From SYIM01 sp964581825 (GTDB lineage: Bacteria; Pseudomonadota; Gammaproteobacteria; Burkholderiales; Burkholderiaceae_E), in assembly GCA_964581825.1 (NCBI GenBank), contig CAZORB010000122.1, positions 1 to 12,976 on the forward strand: DNA of 12,976 nt. Reading direction: 5' to 3'. The notes beneath the pieces are model-generated. The model was given only the letters and a program-made list of their open reading frames with translations, had not been told where the DNA came from and did no database searches. The position numbers and the translations under genes are program-made. This document shows positions 1 to 8,081 of this stretch, piece after piece. Every line of letters starts with the position of its first letter. Position 1 is the stretch's first letter.

Positions 1-996
1 GTCGATCTGGAGGTCAAACCGGGCGACTCTGTCGCCTGCCTGGGCCCCGCGCGGTCGGGCAGGACCCCCACGCTGAGACTTCTCGCCGGACTTGAAACGC
101 TAGATGGCGGACGGGTTCTGCTTGACGACACCGATGTGAGCCATGCCGAGCCGGGCGCCCGTGACGTCGCCATGGTGTTTCAAAGCTATGCGCTCTACCC
201 GCACATGACCGTGCGCGACAACATTGCCTGTCCGCTCAAAATGATCCGGGAGCCCGCTTCGGTTATCGAACAGGCCGTCAGTGACGCCGCTGCACGCGTG
301 GGCATCGGGCATCTGCTTGACCGACGCCCGGGCCAGCTGTCAGGAGGCCAGCAGCAGCGCTGCGCGCTCGCGCGCGCCATCGTGCGCAAACCGAGGCTCT
401 TTCTGCTCGATGAGCCCCTGTCAAACCTTGACGCCAAGCTGCGTCTGGAAACTCGGGCTGAGCTGCGCAGGCTGCAGCGTTCGCTTGGGGTCACAGCCAT
501 TTACGTGACCCATGATCAGGAAGAAGCCATGACGATTGCAGACCGGATCGCCATTTTCATGGATGGCCGTCTGGCGCAGGTTGGCACGCCTCATGAGATT
601 TTTGATCAGCCTGCCACTGCGCAGGTGGCTGCCTTCATCGGCTCGCCCCCAATGAATCTGTTTCCTGCACAGCTCGAAAATGGAAGTCTGCGTCTGGGCA
701 ATGATGTGCTCGACAATCTCTTTCCGTCGCACTCGGCCGTAAGCCAGCCGGTGCAGGCGGGTATTCGACCAGGCGATCTTGAACTCTGCACCGAAGGGGG
801 ACTGGCGGCCGAAGTTGAGTTCGTCGAGGACTTCGGAGACAGCGCAATTGTCAACCTGTCGATTGCCGGACAGCCCGCCAAAATGCGTACTCAGCGCCGC
901 GACCTTCCCGCAGAGGGCGCTCGCCTTCGGGTAAGCCCGCGGCGCGGAAGCGTACATCTTTTCAGCGAGCACGATGGCTGCAGGCTTACCCCCTGA
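1..996 (+). CDS. ABC importer ATP-binding subunit, UgpC/MalK type (5' end missing)
   Basis: This is the cytoplasmic ATPase subunit of a carbohydrate or glycerol-3-phosphate class ABC importer. The reading frame is open from base 1, so the first roughly 25 residues lie upstream; 331 codons are visible. Numbering from base 1, I see a Q-loop (VFQ, Q61), signature LSGGQ (113-117), Walker B LLDEP (D137, E138), D-loop SNLD, and H-loop THD (H171). A short C-terminal OB/TOBE-like part follows, with GIRPGDL and VEFVEDFGD, typical of UgpC/MalK proteins that serve CUT1-type importers. The Walker A region is abnormal: GPARSGRT at residues 15-22, where GPSGxGK(S/T) is expected, so the second Gly and the invariant Lys are both Arg. 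The permease and binding-protein genes are presumably upstream. With glpK and glpD downstream, a glycerol-phosphate-like or glycerol-ester substrate is plausible, but the substrate cannot be read from this subunit. A GTG at 136 is only an internal codon. The family is certain; whether it is active is not. Confidence 0.93.
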   Translation, partial: VDLEVKPGDSVACLGPARSGRTPTLRLLAGLETLDGGRVLLDDTDVSHAEPGARDVAMVFQSYALYPHMTVRDNIACPLKMIREPASVIEQAVSDAAARVGIGHLLDRRPGQLSGGQQQRCALARAIVRKPRLFLLDEPLSNLDAKLRLETRAELRRLQRSLGVTAIYVTHDQEEAMTIADRIAIFMDGRLAQVGTPHEIFDQPATAQVAAFIGSPPMNLFPAQLENGSLRLGNDVLDNLFPSHSAVSQPVQAGIRPGDLELCTEGGLAAEVEFVEDFGDSAIVNLSIAGQPAKMRTQRRDLPAEGARLRVSPRRGSVHLFSEHDGCRLTP

Positions 997-1022
997 CCAC
1001 CCGCTCTCGCATGCCAATAACT

Positions 1023-1027
1023 GGAGA
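1023..1027 (+). promoter_or_regulatory. Ribosome binding site deciding the TTG start of sulfatase 1
   Basis: GGAGA lies 6 bases before TTG at 1034. The in-frame ATG at 974, inside the end of the ABC gene, has no comparable site. Starting at TTG gives the MSRRPNIVLIL beginning typical of sulfatases and puts the active-site Cys at position 51, the same number as in Pseudomonas aeruginosa AtsA. Confidence 0.7.
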
Positions 1028-1033
1028 ACTGCC

Positions 1034-2659
1034 TTGAGCCGACGACCGAATATCGTTTTGATCCTGAATGACGACATGGGCTTTAGCGACATCGGCTGCT
1101 ACGGCGGCGAGATCGAAACGCCCACGCTCGACCGGCTCGCAAAGCGCGGCCTGCGCTTTTCCCAGTTCTACAACACGGCGCGTTGCAGCCCCTCGCGCGC
1201 GTCGCTTCTCACGGGTCTGCACCCCCACCAGACCGGAATCGGCGTACTCACCTACGATCTGGGCCCGGAAGGTTATTCAGGCAATCTCTCAGAGCAATGC
1301 ATCACGATTCCTGAAGCACTTCGGGGTAACGGCTATCGCACCTACATGAGCGGTAAATGGCATGTGGCCAGTAATCTGGTCAGCCCCACCAGCGCCTGGC
1401 CAATGCAGCGTGGCTTTGATGAATTCTTTGGAACCATCATCGGCGCTGGCAGTTTCTATGACCCCAATACGCTTACCCGCGGCAATGCCAACGCCGAGCA
1501 TGAGGCGCGTGATAACCCCGAATTCTTCTACACCGATGCAATTAGCGATCAGGCGGTGGACTATGTGAAGGCCCATGCTCGCGACCATGCCGAGCAGCCT
1601 TTCTTCATGTACGTCGCCTACACCGCGCCGCACTGGCCGCTGCACGCCCACGATGACGATATCGCCAAATATCGCGGGCGCTTTGATGCCGGCTGGGATC
1701 AGCTGCGAGTCGAGCGGCTGAGAAAGCTGGTGAGCGCCGGCATCCTGAAGCCCGAGTGGGGGCTGTCAGAGCGTGATCCCTCCCAGCCCGCCTGGACCGA
1801 GGCCGAGGAAAAGGCTTGGCTTCTTCGCTGCATGGAGGTGTACGCAGCGCAGGTGGACCGCATGGATCAGGGTATCGGACGCATCGTGGCATCGCTTGAG
1901 CAGGCAGGCATCTTTGATGACACGCTGATTATCTTTCTGGCAGACAACGGTGCCTGCGCCGAGGACATTCCAGAAGGCGTCACAGTTGATGTGCTCGTGA
2001 ACAAATTGATGATTGCGCGCTCGCACACACGAAGCGGCGAGCCAGTTCACTTTGGCAATAATCCCAACCTGATGCCAGGGGCCGAAAACACCTACCAAAG
2101 CTACGGTGCCGCCTGGGCCAATCTCTCCAACACCCCTTTCCGGCTGTACAAGCACTGGATTCACGAAGGCGGAATCGCCACCCCCCTGATCGCGCATTGG
2201 CCTGCGGGCATTCGGGATCAGGGCGGAATCAGACATACCCCCGGTTATCTTCCCGACATCATGGCCACGCTACTCGATGTCACGGGCACCCAGTACCCCG
2301 GCCAGCGTAACGGCCAACCTGTGCCGGCGCTTGAGGGCACCAGCCTCCGACCTGCCTTTGACGCCGATGGGCTGCCCGAGCGTCCCATGTTCTGGGAGCA
2401 CGAGGGTAATGCTGCAGTAAGGCTCGGTCGCTGGAAATTAGTTCGAAAATTCCCCGACCCCTGGGAGCTCTACGACCTTGAATCGGACCGTACCGAGCTG
2501 CACGACCGATCCGCCGAGTTTCCAGAGCGCGTCCAGCAGATGCTTGCACTGTTTCATGCCTGGGCAGCGCGATGCGGCGTGATCCCACGCGAAAAGATTC
2601 TCGAGATCATGGCGCGTAATCCCGAGCCGGCGTTCTGGGAAGAAAAAGAAGAGGCCTGA
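1034..2659 (+). CDS. Arylsulfatase, type I (formylglycine-dependent), AtsA-like
   Basis: This enzyme hydrolyses a sulfate ester to an alcohol and inorganic sulfate (alkaline-phosphatase superfamily, Ca-dependent). The 541-residue product resembles P. aeruginosa AtsA (536 aa) along its length. With the TTG start, every catalytic residue I looked for is present: metal ligands D13 and D14, C51 in CSPSR (the cysteine converted to formylglycine), R55, K108 and H110 in GKWH, H200 in TAPHWPL, D304 and N305 in ADNG, and K373 in LYKHW. The insert between the TAPH and ADNG segments and the NTPFRLYK segment are also AtsA-like. There is no signal peptide: the protein starts directly with the first beta strand, so it should act in the cytoplasm on imported substrate. 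It lies 37 bp after the ABC gene and 10 bp before the FGE gene, so expression is probably coupled. An alternative ATG start at 974 would add 20 residues. The natural substrate is unknown. Confidence 0.95.
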   Translation: MSRRPNIVLILNDDMGFSDIGCYGGEIETPTLDRLAKRGLRFSQFYNTARCSPSRASLLTGLHPHQTGIGVLTYDLGPEGYSGNLSEQCITIPEALRGNGYRTYMSGKWHVASNLVSPTSAWPMQRGFDEFFGTIIGAGSFYDPNTLTRGNANAEHEARDNPEFFYTDAISDQAVDYVKAHARDHAEQPFFMYVAYTAPHWPLHAHDDDIAKYRGRFDAGWDQLRVERLRKLVSAGILKPEWGLSERDPSQPAWTEAEEKAWLLRCMEVYAAQVDRMDQGIGRIVASLEQAGIFDDTLIIFLADNGACAEDIPEGVTVDVLVNKLMIARSHTRSGEPVHFGNNPNLMPGAENTYQSYGAAWANLSNTPFRLYKHWIHEGGIATPLIAHWPAGIRDQGGIRHTPGYLPDIMATLLDVTGTQYPGQRNGQPVPALEGTSLRPAFDADGLPERPMFWEHEGNAAVRLGRWKLVRKFPDPWELYDLESDRTELHDRSAEFPERVQQMLALFHAWAARCGVIPREKILEIMARNPEPAFWEEKEEA

Positions 2660-2669
2660 GGCGCGTCCA

Positions 2670-3611
2670 ATGAGCCGATGTTGCGCACCATCGTCAGTGG
2701 TTCAACCCCGGGCGGGCGCTGCAAAGGCCTTTATCTCGCGCGCCGCTCAGGATGAGGACTGGATCCACATCGAAGGAGGCGCAAGCTGGATCGGCTCCAA
2801 CGACCCGGAGGGCTTCGCAAGCGACGGTGAAGGACCCGCCCGCCGGATTCACCTGAGCCCCTACCGAATCCGCGCAACAGCGGTCACCAATAGCCAGTTC
2901 GCTGCATTCGTCCAGGAAACCGGCTACCGAACTGAAGCGGAAGAGGCTGGCGAGTCCTTCGTGTTTTATCTGCAGATCGCGCCTCAGGTGCGAGCGCAGC
3001 TCAGGCGGGTCGTTCCGGACTTGCCCTGGTGGATGATTGTTCCCGGAGCATCATGGCGATCGCCTCACGGAGCAGGATCTGACTGGCAACAGCGGCCCAA
3101 TCATCCCGTGGTTCATGTGTCGTGGAATGATGCGATCGAATACTGTCGTTGGAGCGGCGCGGCGCTACCGTCCGAAGCCCAGTGGGAACACGCCGCACGC
3201 GGCGGCGCTCATGCGCTTCGTTACCCTTGGGGAAACGACCTTGAACCGCGGGGAGAGCGGCACTGCAATATCTGGCAGGGCGTATTCCCCAACGGGCCGT
3301 TGCAAGGCTGGCAGCCAGGAACCGTACCGGTCGACGCTTTCAGCGCAAACGGTTACGGGCTCTACAACACCTCAGGCAATGTGTGGGAGTGGTGTGCCGA
3401 CTGGTTCCATGCCGATTATCACAGGAAGACCTCTGATATTGACCCACTTGATCAGCGGCCAAGCGGTCGACGCTCCCAGCGCGGCGGCTCATTTCTCTGT
3501 CATGTCTCGTACTGCAATCGTTATCGGACCGCCGCACGCGGTTCCAATGGTCCCAGCAGTGCCACCAGCCACACGGGCTTTCGAGTAACAGCGGGCGTCC
3601 TGGCTGAATAA
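2670..3611 (+). CDS. Formylglycine-generating enzyme (sulfatase-activating)
   Basis: This enzyme oxidises the active-site Cys of type I sulfatases (CxPxR motif) to C-alpha-formylglycine, using O2 and copper. At 313 residues it is full length for the FGE-sulfatase domain. The domain runs from about residue 31 (GGASWIGSN) to 308. Visible blocks match true FGEs, including human SUMF1: HPVVHVSWNDA (145-155), LPSEAQWEHAARGG (166-179), PWGN (186-189), NIWQG (200-204), NGYGLYNTSGNVWEWC (227-242), and the catalytic block at 272-290 with GGSFLC, both copper-binding cysteines C277 and C282 (CxxxxC), and CNRYR. The two cysteines separate it from EgtB and other FGE-fold proteins. It has no signal peptide, so it acts in the cytoplasm. 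The ATG has TGAGG 8 bases upstream. Lying between two sulfatases that both carry CSPSR, its likely clients are those two proteins. Confidence 0.95.
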   Translation: MSRCCAPSSVVQPRAGAAKAFISRAAQDEDWIHIEGGASWIGSNDPEGFASDGEGPARRIHLSPYRIRATAVTNSQFAAFVQETGYRTEAEEAGESFVFYLQIAPQVRAQLRRVVPDLPWWMIVPGASWRSPHGAGSDWQQRPNHPVVHVSWNDAIEYCRWSGAALPSEAQWEHAARGGAHALRYPWGNDLEPRGERHCNIWQGVFPNGPLQGWQPGTVPVDAFSANGYGLYNTSGNVWEWCADWFHADYHRKTSDIDPLDQRPSGRRSQRGGSFLCHVSYCNRYRTAARGSNGPSSATSHTGFRVTAGVLAE

Positions 3612-3650
3612 TCGGCACACCTTGCGCCTCTTCGAACGGAGCATCGTCGA

Positions 3651-5132
3651 ATGACCTACATTCTTGCAATCGATCAGGGCACGACCAGCTCGCGCGCAAT
3701 CGCGTTCAGTCATGATGGCAAGGCACTGGTCACCGCGCAGCGTGAGTTCACTCAACACTTCCCGCATCCGGGTTGGGTTGAACATGACGCGCTCGAGATT
3801 TGGGAAACGCAGCTGGCCGTTGCCCGCGAAGCGATCAACCGAATGGGCTCTTTGCCAGCGGCGATCGGGATCACCAATCAGCGCGAAACGACCGTACTGT
3901 GGGATCGTGCGACCAGCACGCCTCTGGCACGGGCGATCGTCTGGCAGGATCGGCGTACGGTTTCTGCCTGTGAACAGATCAGGGCGAGCGGCGCGCATCA
4001 CGCAATCGAGCGAAAAACCGGGCTGGTGCTCGATGCCTATTTCTCCGGAACCAAGATCGCCTGGCTGCTTGAGCAAAACCCTGACGTACGGTCGCGTGCC
4101 GAGGCCGGTGAGCTCGCATTTGGCACCATCGACAGCTGGCTGGTGTGGAAACTGACGGGCGGACGGCTGCACGTCACCGACCCAAGCAACGCGTCACGCA
4201 CACTGCTCATGAACCTGGCCAGTGCTCAATGGGATGAGTCCCTGCTGTCTGCGTTCGGAATTCCTTCGGCACTGCTGCCCAAGATTGTTCCCTCATCAGG
4301 CATCGTCGGCGAAACCGATCCACAGTGGTTTGGAAAATCGATCCCCATTGCAGGCATCGCAGGCGACCAGCAGGCGGCAACCTTCGGTCAAGCCTGCTTC
4401 TTGCCTGGCCAGGCGAAAAACACCTATGGCACGGGCTGCTTCATGCTGATGAACACGGGCGGCGTTCCTACTTTCAGCAGCAACCAGCTGATTGGAACGC
4501 TGGGCTGGCAGACGCCAGCCGAAACCGTCTGGTGCCTCGAAGGGAGCGTGTTCATGGCGGGCGCCACCGTACAGTGGCTTCGCGATGGTTTGCGTTTAAT
4601 TGAACGCGCCTCGGATATTGAACCGCTCGCGGCGAGCGTGGCCGACACGGAGGACGTTTGGCTGGTGCCTGCGTTCGCTGGACTCGGCGCCCCCGACTGG
4701 GACGGGCATGCGCGCGGGCTGATGATAGGCATGACGCGCGGGACCACGAGGGCGCACATCGCACGCGCAGCGCTCGAATCGATTGCATTGCAGTCAGCCG
4801 ACCTGATGACGGCCATGGCACGCGACGCGGGCAATCCTGTCACCGAATTACGCGTTGATGGCGGTGCCACGCAAAACAATCTGCTGATGCAAATGCAGGC
4901 AGATATTGCCGGAATTCCAGTCTTAAGGCCGTCCATGACGGAAACCACCGCATTCGGTGCAGCGGCGCTAGCGGGGCTGGCGGTTAATTTCTGGTCCGGA
5001 CTCGAGGCGGTAGCTCATTGCTGGAAGCTCGACCAGCGGTTTGAACCGCAGTGGTCTGAAAGCAGACGCGACGCCTATCGTGAACGCTGGCGCGCAGCCG
5101 TGGATCGATCACGCGGCTGGGCGCGTAGCTAA
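3651..5132 (+). CDS. glpK: Glycerol kinase
   Basis: Phosphorylates glycerol to sn-glycerol 3-phosphate with ATP, in the cytoplasm. The 493-residue product is close to E. coli GlpK (502 aa) and is an intact FGGY-family kinase. It has the N-terminal phosphate loop DQGTTSSRA (8-16), the glycerol-contacting residues R78 and E79 (TNQRET), Y130 (LDAYFSGTK) and D239/Q240 (AGDQQAA), the NTYGTGCF segment around 257-264, and the C-terminal block DGGATQNNLLMQMQAD. All E. coli glycerol ligands (R83, E84, Y135, D245) have counterparts, so glycerol rather than another polyol is the expected substrate. GGAG lies 9 bases before the ATG. The gene follows the FGE gene by 39 bp and is 3 bp before glpD. There is no glpF facilitator nearby, which fits glycerol being released inside the cell from an imported precursor. 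This may be a second, dedicated copy beside a housekeeping glp system. Confidence 0.96.
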   Translation: MTYILAIDQGTTSSRAIAFSHDGKALVTAQREFTQHFPHPGWVEHDALEIWETQLAVAREAINRMGSLPAAIGITNQRETTVLWDRATSTPLARAIVWQDRRTVSACEQIRASGAHHAIERKTGLVLDAYFSGTKIAWLLEQNPDVRSRAEAGELAFGTIDSWLVWKLTGGRLHVTDPSNASRTLLMNLASAQWDESLLSAFGIPSALLPKIVPSSGIVGETDPQWFGKSIPIAGIAGDQQAATFGQACFLPGQAKNTYGTGCFMLMNTGGVPTFSSNQLIGTLGWQTPAETVWCLEGSVFMAGATVQWLRDGLRLIERASDIEPLAASVADTEDVWLVPAFAGLGAPDWDGHARGLMIGMTRGTTRAHIARAALESIALQSADLMTAMARDAGNPVTELRVDGGATQNNLLMQMQADIAGIPVLRPSMTETTAFGAAALAGLAVNFWSGLEAVAHCWKLDQRFEPQWSESRRDAYRERWRAAVDRSRGWARS

Positions 5133-5135
5133 CCG

Positions 5136-6590
5136 ATGCGAGACCGCTCGCTGGCCGCACTGAGCCGCCCCGAGGGATTCGACCTCGCGGTGGTGGGAGG
5201 TGGCGCCACCGGTCTGGCTGTAGCGCTGCTGGCAGCATCGGCTGGCCGCTCAGTCGCACTCATCGAGGCGCATGATTTCGCGAGCGGTACCTCTTCGCGC
5301 TCGACCAAGCTTCTGCACGGAGGCGTTCGCTATCTGGCGCAGGGCGAAATCAGCCTGGTACGCGAGGCACTCCAACAACGAAGCACATTGATCCGACTCG
5401 CGCCTGACCTTGCACGTCCACTTCGGTTCGTGATGCCCGCTTACCGATGGTGGGAGCGACTTTTTTACGGGGTCGGCCTGACCGCCTACGACTGGCTCGC
5501 TGGCGCTGCGAGCCTTGGACGAACCGCGCAGCTCTCGTTAGCTGCTACCCGTAGCCGTTACCCCAGCCTGCAATCGAGCGGGCTCCGCGGCGCGGTCAGT
5601 TACTGCGATGCGCAGTTCGACGATGCAGGGCTTGCGATCGCGATGGCGCGCGGCGCAGAGCAGGCTGGCGCGGTAATTCTCAATCGCGTGCAGGCCGACC
5701 GGGTTGCGCGCATGCCCGATGGCGATCTTGCGATCGACTTCGTTGATCGCGAAAGCGGCGCTTGCGGACAGCTGCGTGCCCGCGATGCGGTCAACGCCAC
5801 TGGGGTCTGGGTGGACAGGCTTCGATCCGCCCCCGCAATCGTGCAACCAAGCCAGGGTGTGCATATTGTGGTTGATCGGCGCTTTTTCCCTTCGGATGAA
5901 GCATTGCTGTTGCCTCGAACCGCCGACGGCCGCGTGCTGTTTGTCGTACCCTGGCTGCACCACTGCGTGATCGGTACCACCGATACCCCGCGCGACCTCG
6001 CTGGGGTGGAGCCCGGCGCCGAGCCGCTTCCCTTTTCTTCAGAAATTGATCTGATCCTGGCGGAGGTGTCACGCGTCCTTTCCCCCAGCCCCACGCGGCG
6101 CGATATCCTGAGCGCATGGGCTGGGCTGCGGCCACTAGTGAAGCCTCACGCTGCGTCTGCGTCGGCGACTCACCGCATCAGCCGCGAGCATTCCATCGAG
6201 GTCGAATCTAACGGGCTTGTAACCGTCACTGGCGGCAAATGGACCACCTGCCTGGTGATGGCAACTGACACGCTAAGCGCCCTGCCAAATCATCCTTTCC
6301 AGGCAAAGCTTGCCGACACTGTGGTGTTACCGTCCGGTTTGCCGGATATCGCGCACCGATCGCCGACCGAACAAGAAGTGGTCTGGCTCGCCAACCATAC
6401 CTGGGCAAGAACCGTTGAAGATGTTCTTGCAAGGCGATCGAGGTTGTTGTTTCTGAATGTTGAGGCCGCGCTGGAAGCGGCGCCCGCGGTCGCTCGAGCG
6501 CTGGCGCCCTGTACCGGACGAGACGCCGATCTTGAAGGCTTCATCAAGGTTGCCAACGCCTGGAAAGATAGTTTCCAATCCAGGCAATAA
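5136..6590 (+). CDS. glpD: FAD-dependent glycerol-3-phosphate dehydrogenase
   Basis: Oxidises sn-glycerol 3-phosphate to dihydroxyacetone phosphate and passes electrons to the quinone pool at the inner face of the membrane. The 484-residue product (E. coli GlpD is 501 aa) shows the FAD dinucleotide-binding fold at the N terminus (VVGGGATGLA, 19-28; acidic end of strand 2 at IEAHD), the family signature with STKLLHGGVRYL (56-67), the AWAGLRPLV block (328-336), RISREH (347-352), the FAD-contacting GGKWTT (366-371), and the C-terminal helical DAO_C domain with EQEVVWLA and TVEDVLARRSRL. GGKWTT replaces the usual GGKLTT, a mild variation. The ATG is 3 bp after the glpK stop, with no clear ribosome binding site, so translation is probably coupled to glpK. 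With GlpK it carries glycerol into glycolysis. Confidence 0.94.
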   Translation: MRDRSLAALSRPEGFDLAVVGGGATGLAVALLAASAGRSVALIEAHDFASGTSSRSTKLLHGGVRYLAQGEISLVREALQQRSTLIRLAPDLARPLRFVMPAYRWWERLFYGVGLTAYDWLAGAASLGRTAQLSLAATRSRYPSLQSSGLRGAVSYCDAQFDDAGLAIAMARGAEQAGAVILNRVQADRVARMPDGDLAIDFVDRESGACGQLRARDAVNATGVWVDRLRSAPAIVQPSQGVHIVVDRRFFPSDEALLLPRTADGRVLFVVPWLHHCVIGTTDTPRDLAGVEPGAEPLPFSSEIDLILAEVSRVLSPSPTRRDILSAWAGLRPLVKPHAASASATHRISREHSIEVESNGLVTVTGGKWTTCLVMATDTLSALPNHPFQAKLADTVVLPSGLPDIAHRSPTEQEVVWLANHTWARTVEDVLARRSRLLFLNVEAALEAAPAVARALAPCTGRDADLEGFIKVANAWKDSFQSRQ

Positions 6591-6606
6591 CTCATGCAGA
6601 TTTTTC

Positions 6607-6612
6607 AAGGGG
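6607..6612 (+). promoter_or_regulatory. Ribosome binding site deciding the GTG start of sulfatase 2
   Basis: AAGGGG lies 6 bases before GTG at 6619. An in-frame ATG at 6457 lies deep inside glpD and would add 54 residues of unrelated, Arg/Pro-rich sequence, so it is not the start. The ATG at 6594 is in another frame. Confidence 0.65.
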
Positions 6613-6618
6613 TGCCGA

Positions 6619-8046
6619 GTGACCAATACGCCGACCAATGACAATACACATCAAAATCAGCGACGCCCTAATGTCATCGTCATCCTGGCGGACGACATGG
6701 GCTACGGCGACCCGTCGGCGTATGGCAACGAGTTAGTTAAGACGGTGAACATCGACGGCATAGGACGCGACGGGGTTCGCTTTACGTCGGGCTACAGTTC
6801 AGCACCGCTGTGCAGTCCATCGCGTGCCGGACTCGTGACCGGTCGCTATCAGCAGCGCTTCGGATTTGAACAGCAGGTATCGTCCGGCGCATTCCCAGAG
6901 CGCCGCGAGGCACGCCTCGAAGACGGAAGCCTCGCGCCACTGCAGGGCGAAGCCGAATATCTGCGACGCGGCGTTCCGCTTACAGAAAAGAATATCGGTG
7001 AACTCTTCAAGGCAGCCGGCTACACCACCGGAGTCGTCGGGAAGTGGCATCTGGGACATGGCCCGGACTTTCTGCCGCAGAACCGTGGCTTTGACTATTC
7101 CGTGGTCTTTCATGGCAACACCAGCCTGCAATTCACCCGTCTCGACGATCCCGACATGGTCAGCCTGAAAGTTGACTTTCACGACGAGGGTAAAGACATC
7201 GCCTGGACCCGGGAGGGGCTGAACCAGATCCGGATCAACGGCGACATCGTCGAGGTTGATCAGTACCTGATGTTTTACTTCAGAGACCGTGCGCTGGACT
7301 TCATCGAGAATAACAAGCACCAGCCGTTTCTTCTCTACTTCCCGATGAATTCACCGGTGCCGCCGCTGCAGGTGCCCCGTATTTATTTCGAGCGTCTGCG
7401 CGACACGATTGCCAACATCAACCTGCGCGGCTACAGCGCGATGCTGCTCGCGCAGGATGAAGTGATCGGTGCGCTATTGGATAAGCTTCGGGCGCTCGGT
7501 ATCGAGCGCGATACCCTGGTGGTGTTTGTGAGCGATAACGGCAGCGCGCCCAGCCGCCCTGGCAATAACGGCCCTTTCTCCGGTGGCAAATACACCACCT
7601 TCGAGGGCGGTATACGCATGCCGTTCATGATGAAGTGGCCAGGTCATATCCCGTCCGGGCTCGTTTATGAGCAGCCAGTCAGTACGCTCGACATCCTGCC
7701 TACAGCAGCGGCGGCCTGTGGCGTGTCCACCGAAGCGGCTCAGGCGCTTGACGGGGTAGATCTGCTGCCCTATCTCACCAACCAGGCGAGTGGCTCGCCA
7801 CATGAAGTGCTTTACTGGAAGCTCGCGGGTTACTGCGCGGTTCGAAAAGGTCGTTGGAAACTTTATCTCGAACCCAAACACGGCATCGCACGGCTGTTTG
7901 ACTTGGAGAACGATCCTGCTGAAAAGCGTGACGTTGCTGCGCATGAACCGGGCATATTCCAGGAGTTGAAGACGCTGTTCGACCAGTGGGACCAGAGCCT
8001 GCCGCCGCGCGCCTGGACCAATATCTCGCCAGTCTTCAAGAAATAG
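6619..8046 (+). CDS. Second type I sulfatase (formylglycine-dependent), atypical active site
   Basis: A formylglycine sulfatase of the alkaline-phosphatase superfamily, 475 residues from the GTG start and clearly different from the first sulfatase in length and insertions. Visible active-site elements are D25 and D26 (ADDMGYGD), C65 in CSPSR with R69, K142 and H144 in GKWH, D306 and N307 in SDNG, and K324 in FSGGK followed by EGGIRMPF. A marked exception is the NxPH(x)P segment: here it reads NSPVPPLQ, so V247 stands where most sulfatases have a His that contacts the substrate sulfate. No signal peptide is present; about 15 polar residues precede the first strand RRPNVIVIL, so it should be cytoplasmic. 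It starts 28 bp after glpD and ends 35 bp before the acyl-CoA ligase gene. It may remove a sulfate from a different position or intermediate than sulfatase 1, or have altered activity. The fold and the CSPSR motif are certain; the substrate is unknown. Confidence 0.92.
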   Translation: MTNTPTNDNTHQNQRRPNVIVILADDMGYGDPSAYGNELVKTVNIDGIGRDGVRFTSGYSSAPLCSPSRAGLVTGRYQQRFGFEQQVSSGAFPERREARLEDGSLAPLQGEAEYLRRGVPLTEKNIGELFKAAGYTTGVVGKWHLGHGPDFLPQNRGFDYSVVFHGNTSLQFTRLDDPDMVSLKVDFHDEGKDIAWTREGLNQIRINGDIVEVDQYLMFYFRDRALDFIENNKHQPFLLYFPMNSPVPPLQVPRIYFERLRDTIANINLRGYSAMLLAQDEVIGALLDKLRALGIERDTLVVFVSDNGSAPSRPGNNGPFSGGKYTTFEGGIRMPFMMKWPGHIPSGLVYEQPVSTLDILPTAAAACGVSTEAAQALDGVDLLPYLTNQASGSPHEVLYWKLAGYCAVRKGRWKLYLEPKHGIARLFDLENDPAEKRDVAAHEPGIFQELKTLFDQWDQSLPPRAWTNISPVFKK

Positions 8047-8081
8047 GCCAGCCAAACCTTTCATCTGTTTGCGAGTCAGTC

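Noticed and set aside
974..1033. ATG at 974 as the start of sulfatase 1
   Set aside because: The added 20 residues are not sulfatase-like, the site overlaps the ABC gene, and it lacks a ribosome binding site. TTG 1034 has GGAGA and gives AtsA-matching numbering.
421..1092. Long antisense open frame across the end of the ABC gene and the start of sulfatase 1
   Set aside because: It lies opposite two genes with clear family motifs, has no recognisable domain, and is the usual GC-rich shadow frame.
3037..3588. 183-codon open frame on the plus strand inside the FGE gene
   Set aside because: The FGE frame holds all catalytic motifs over the same bases, including both copper-binding cysteines; the alternative frame shows none.
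3489..4172. Long antisense open frame across the FGE-glpK junction
   Set aside because: Shadow of two well-supported genes; no domain and no ribosome binding site.
6457..6618. ATG at 6457 as the start of sulfatase 2
   Set aside because: It would overlap glpD by more than 130 bases and add unrelated Arg/Pro-rich residues; GTG 6619 has AAGGGG at good spacing.
7474..8064. 196-codon antisense open frame opposite the end of sulfatase 2
   Set aside because: No recognisable motif, and it is opposite the SDNG and FSGGK catalytic blocks of a real gene.
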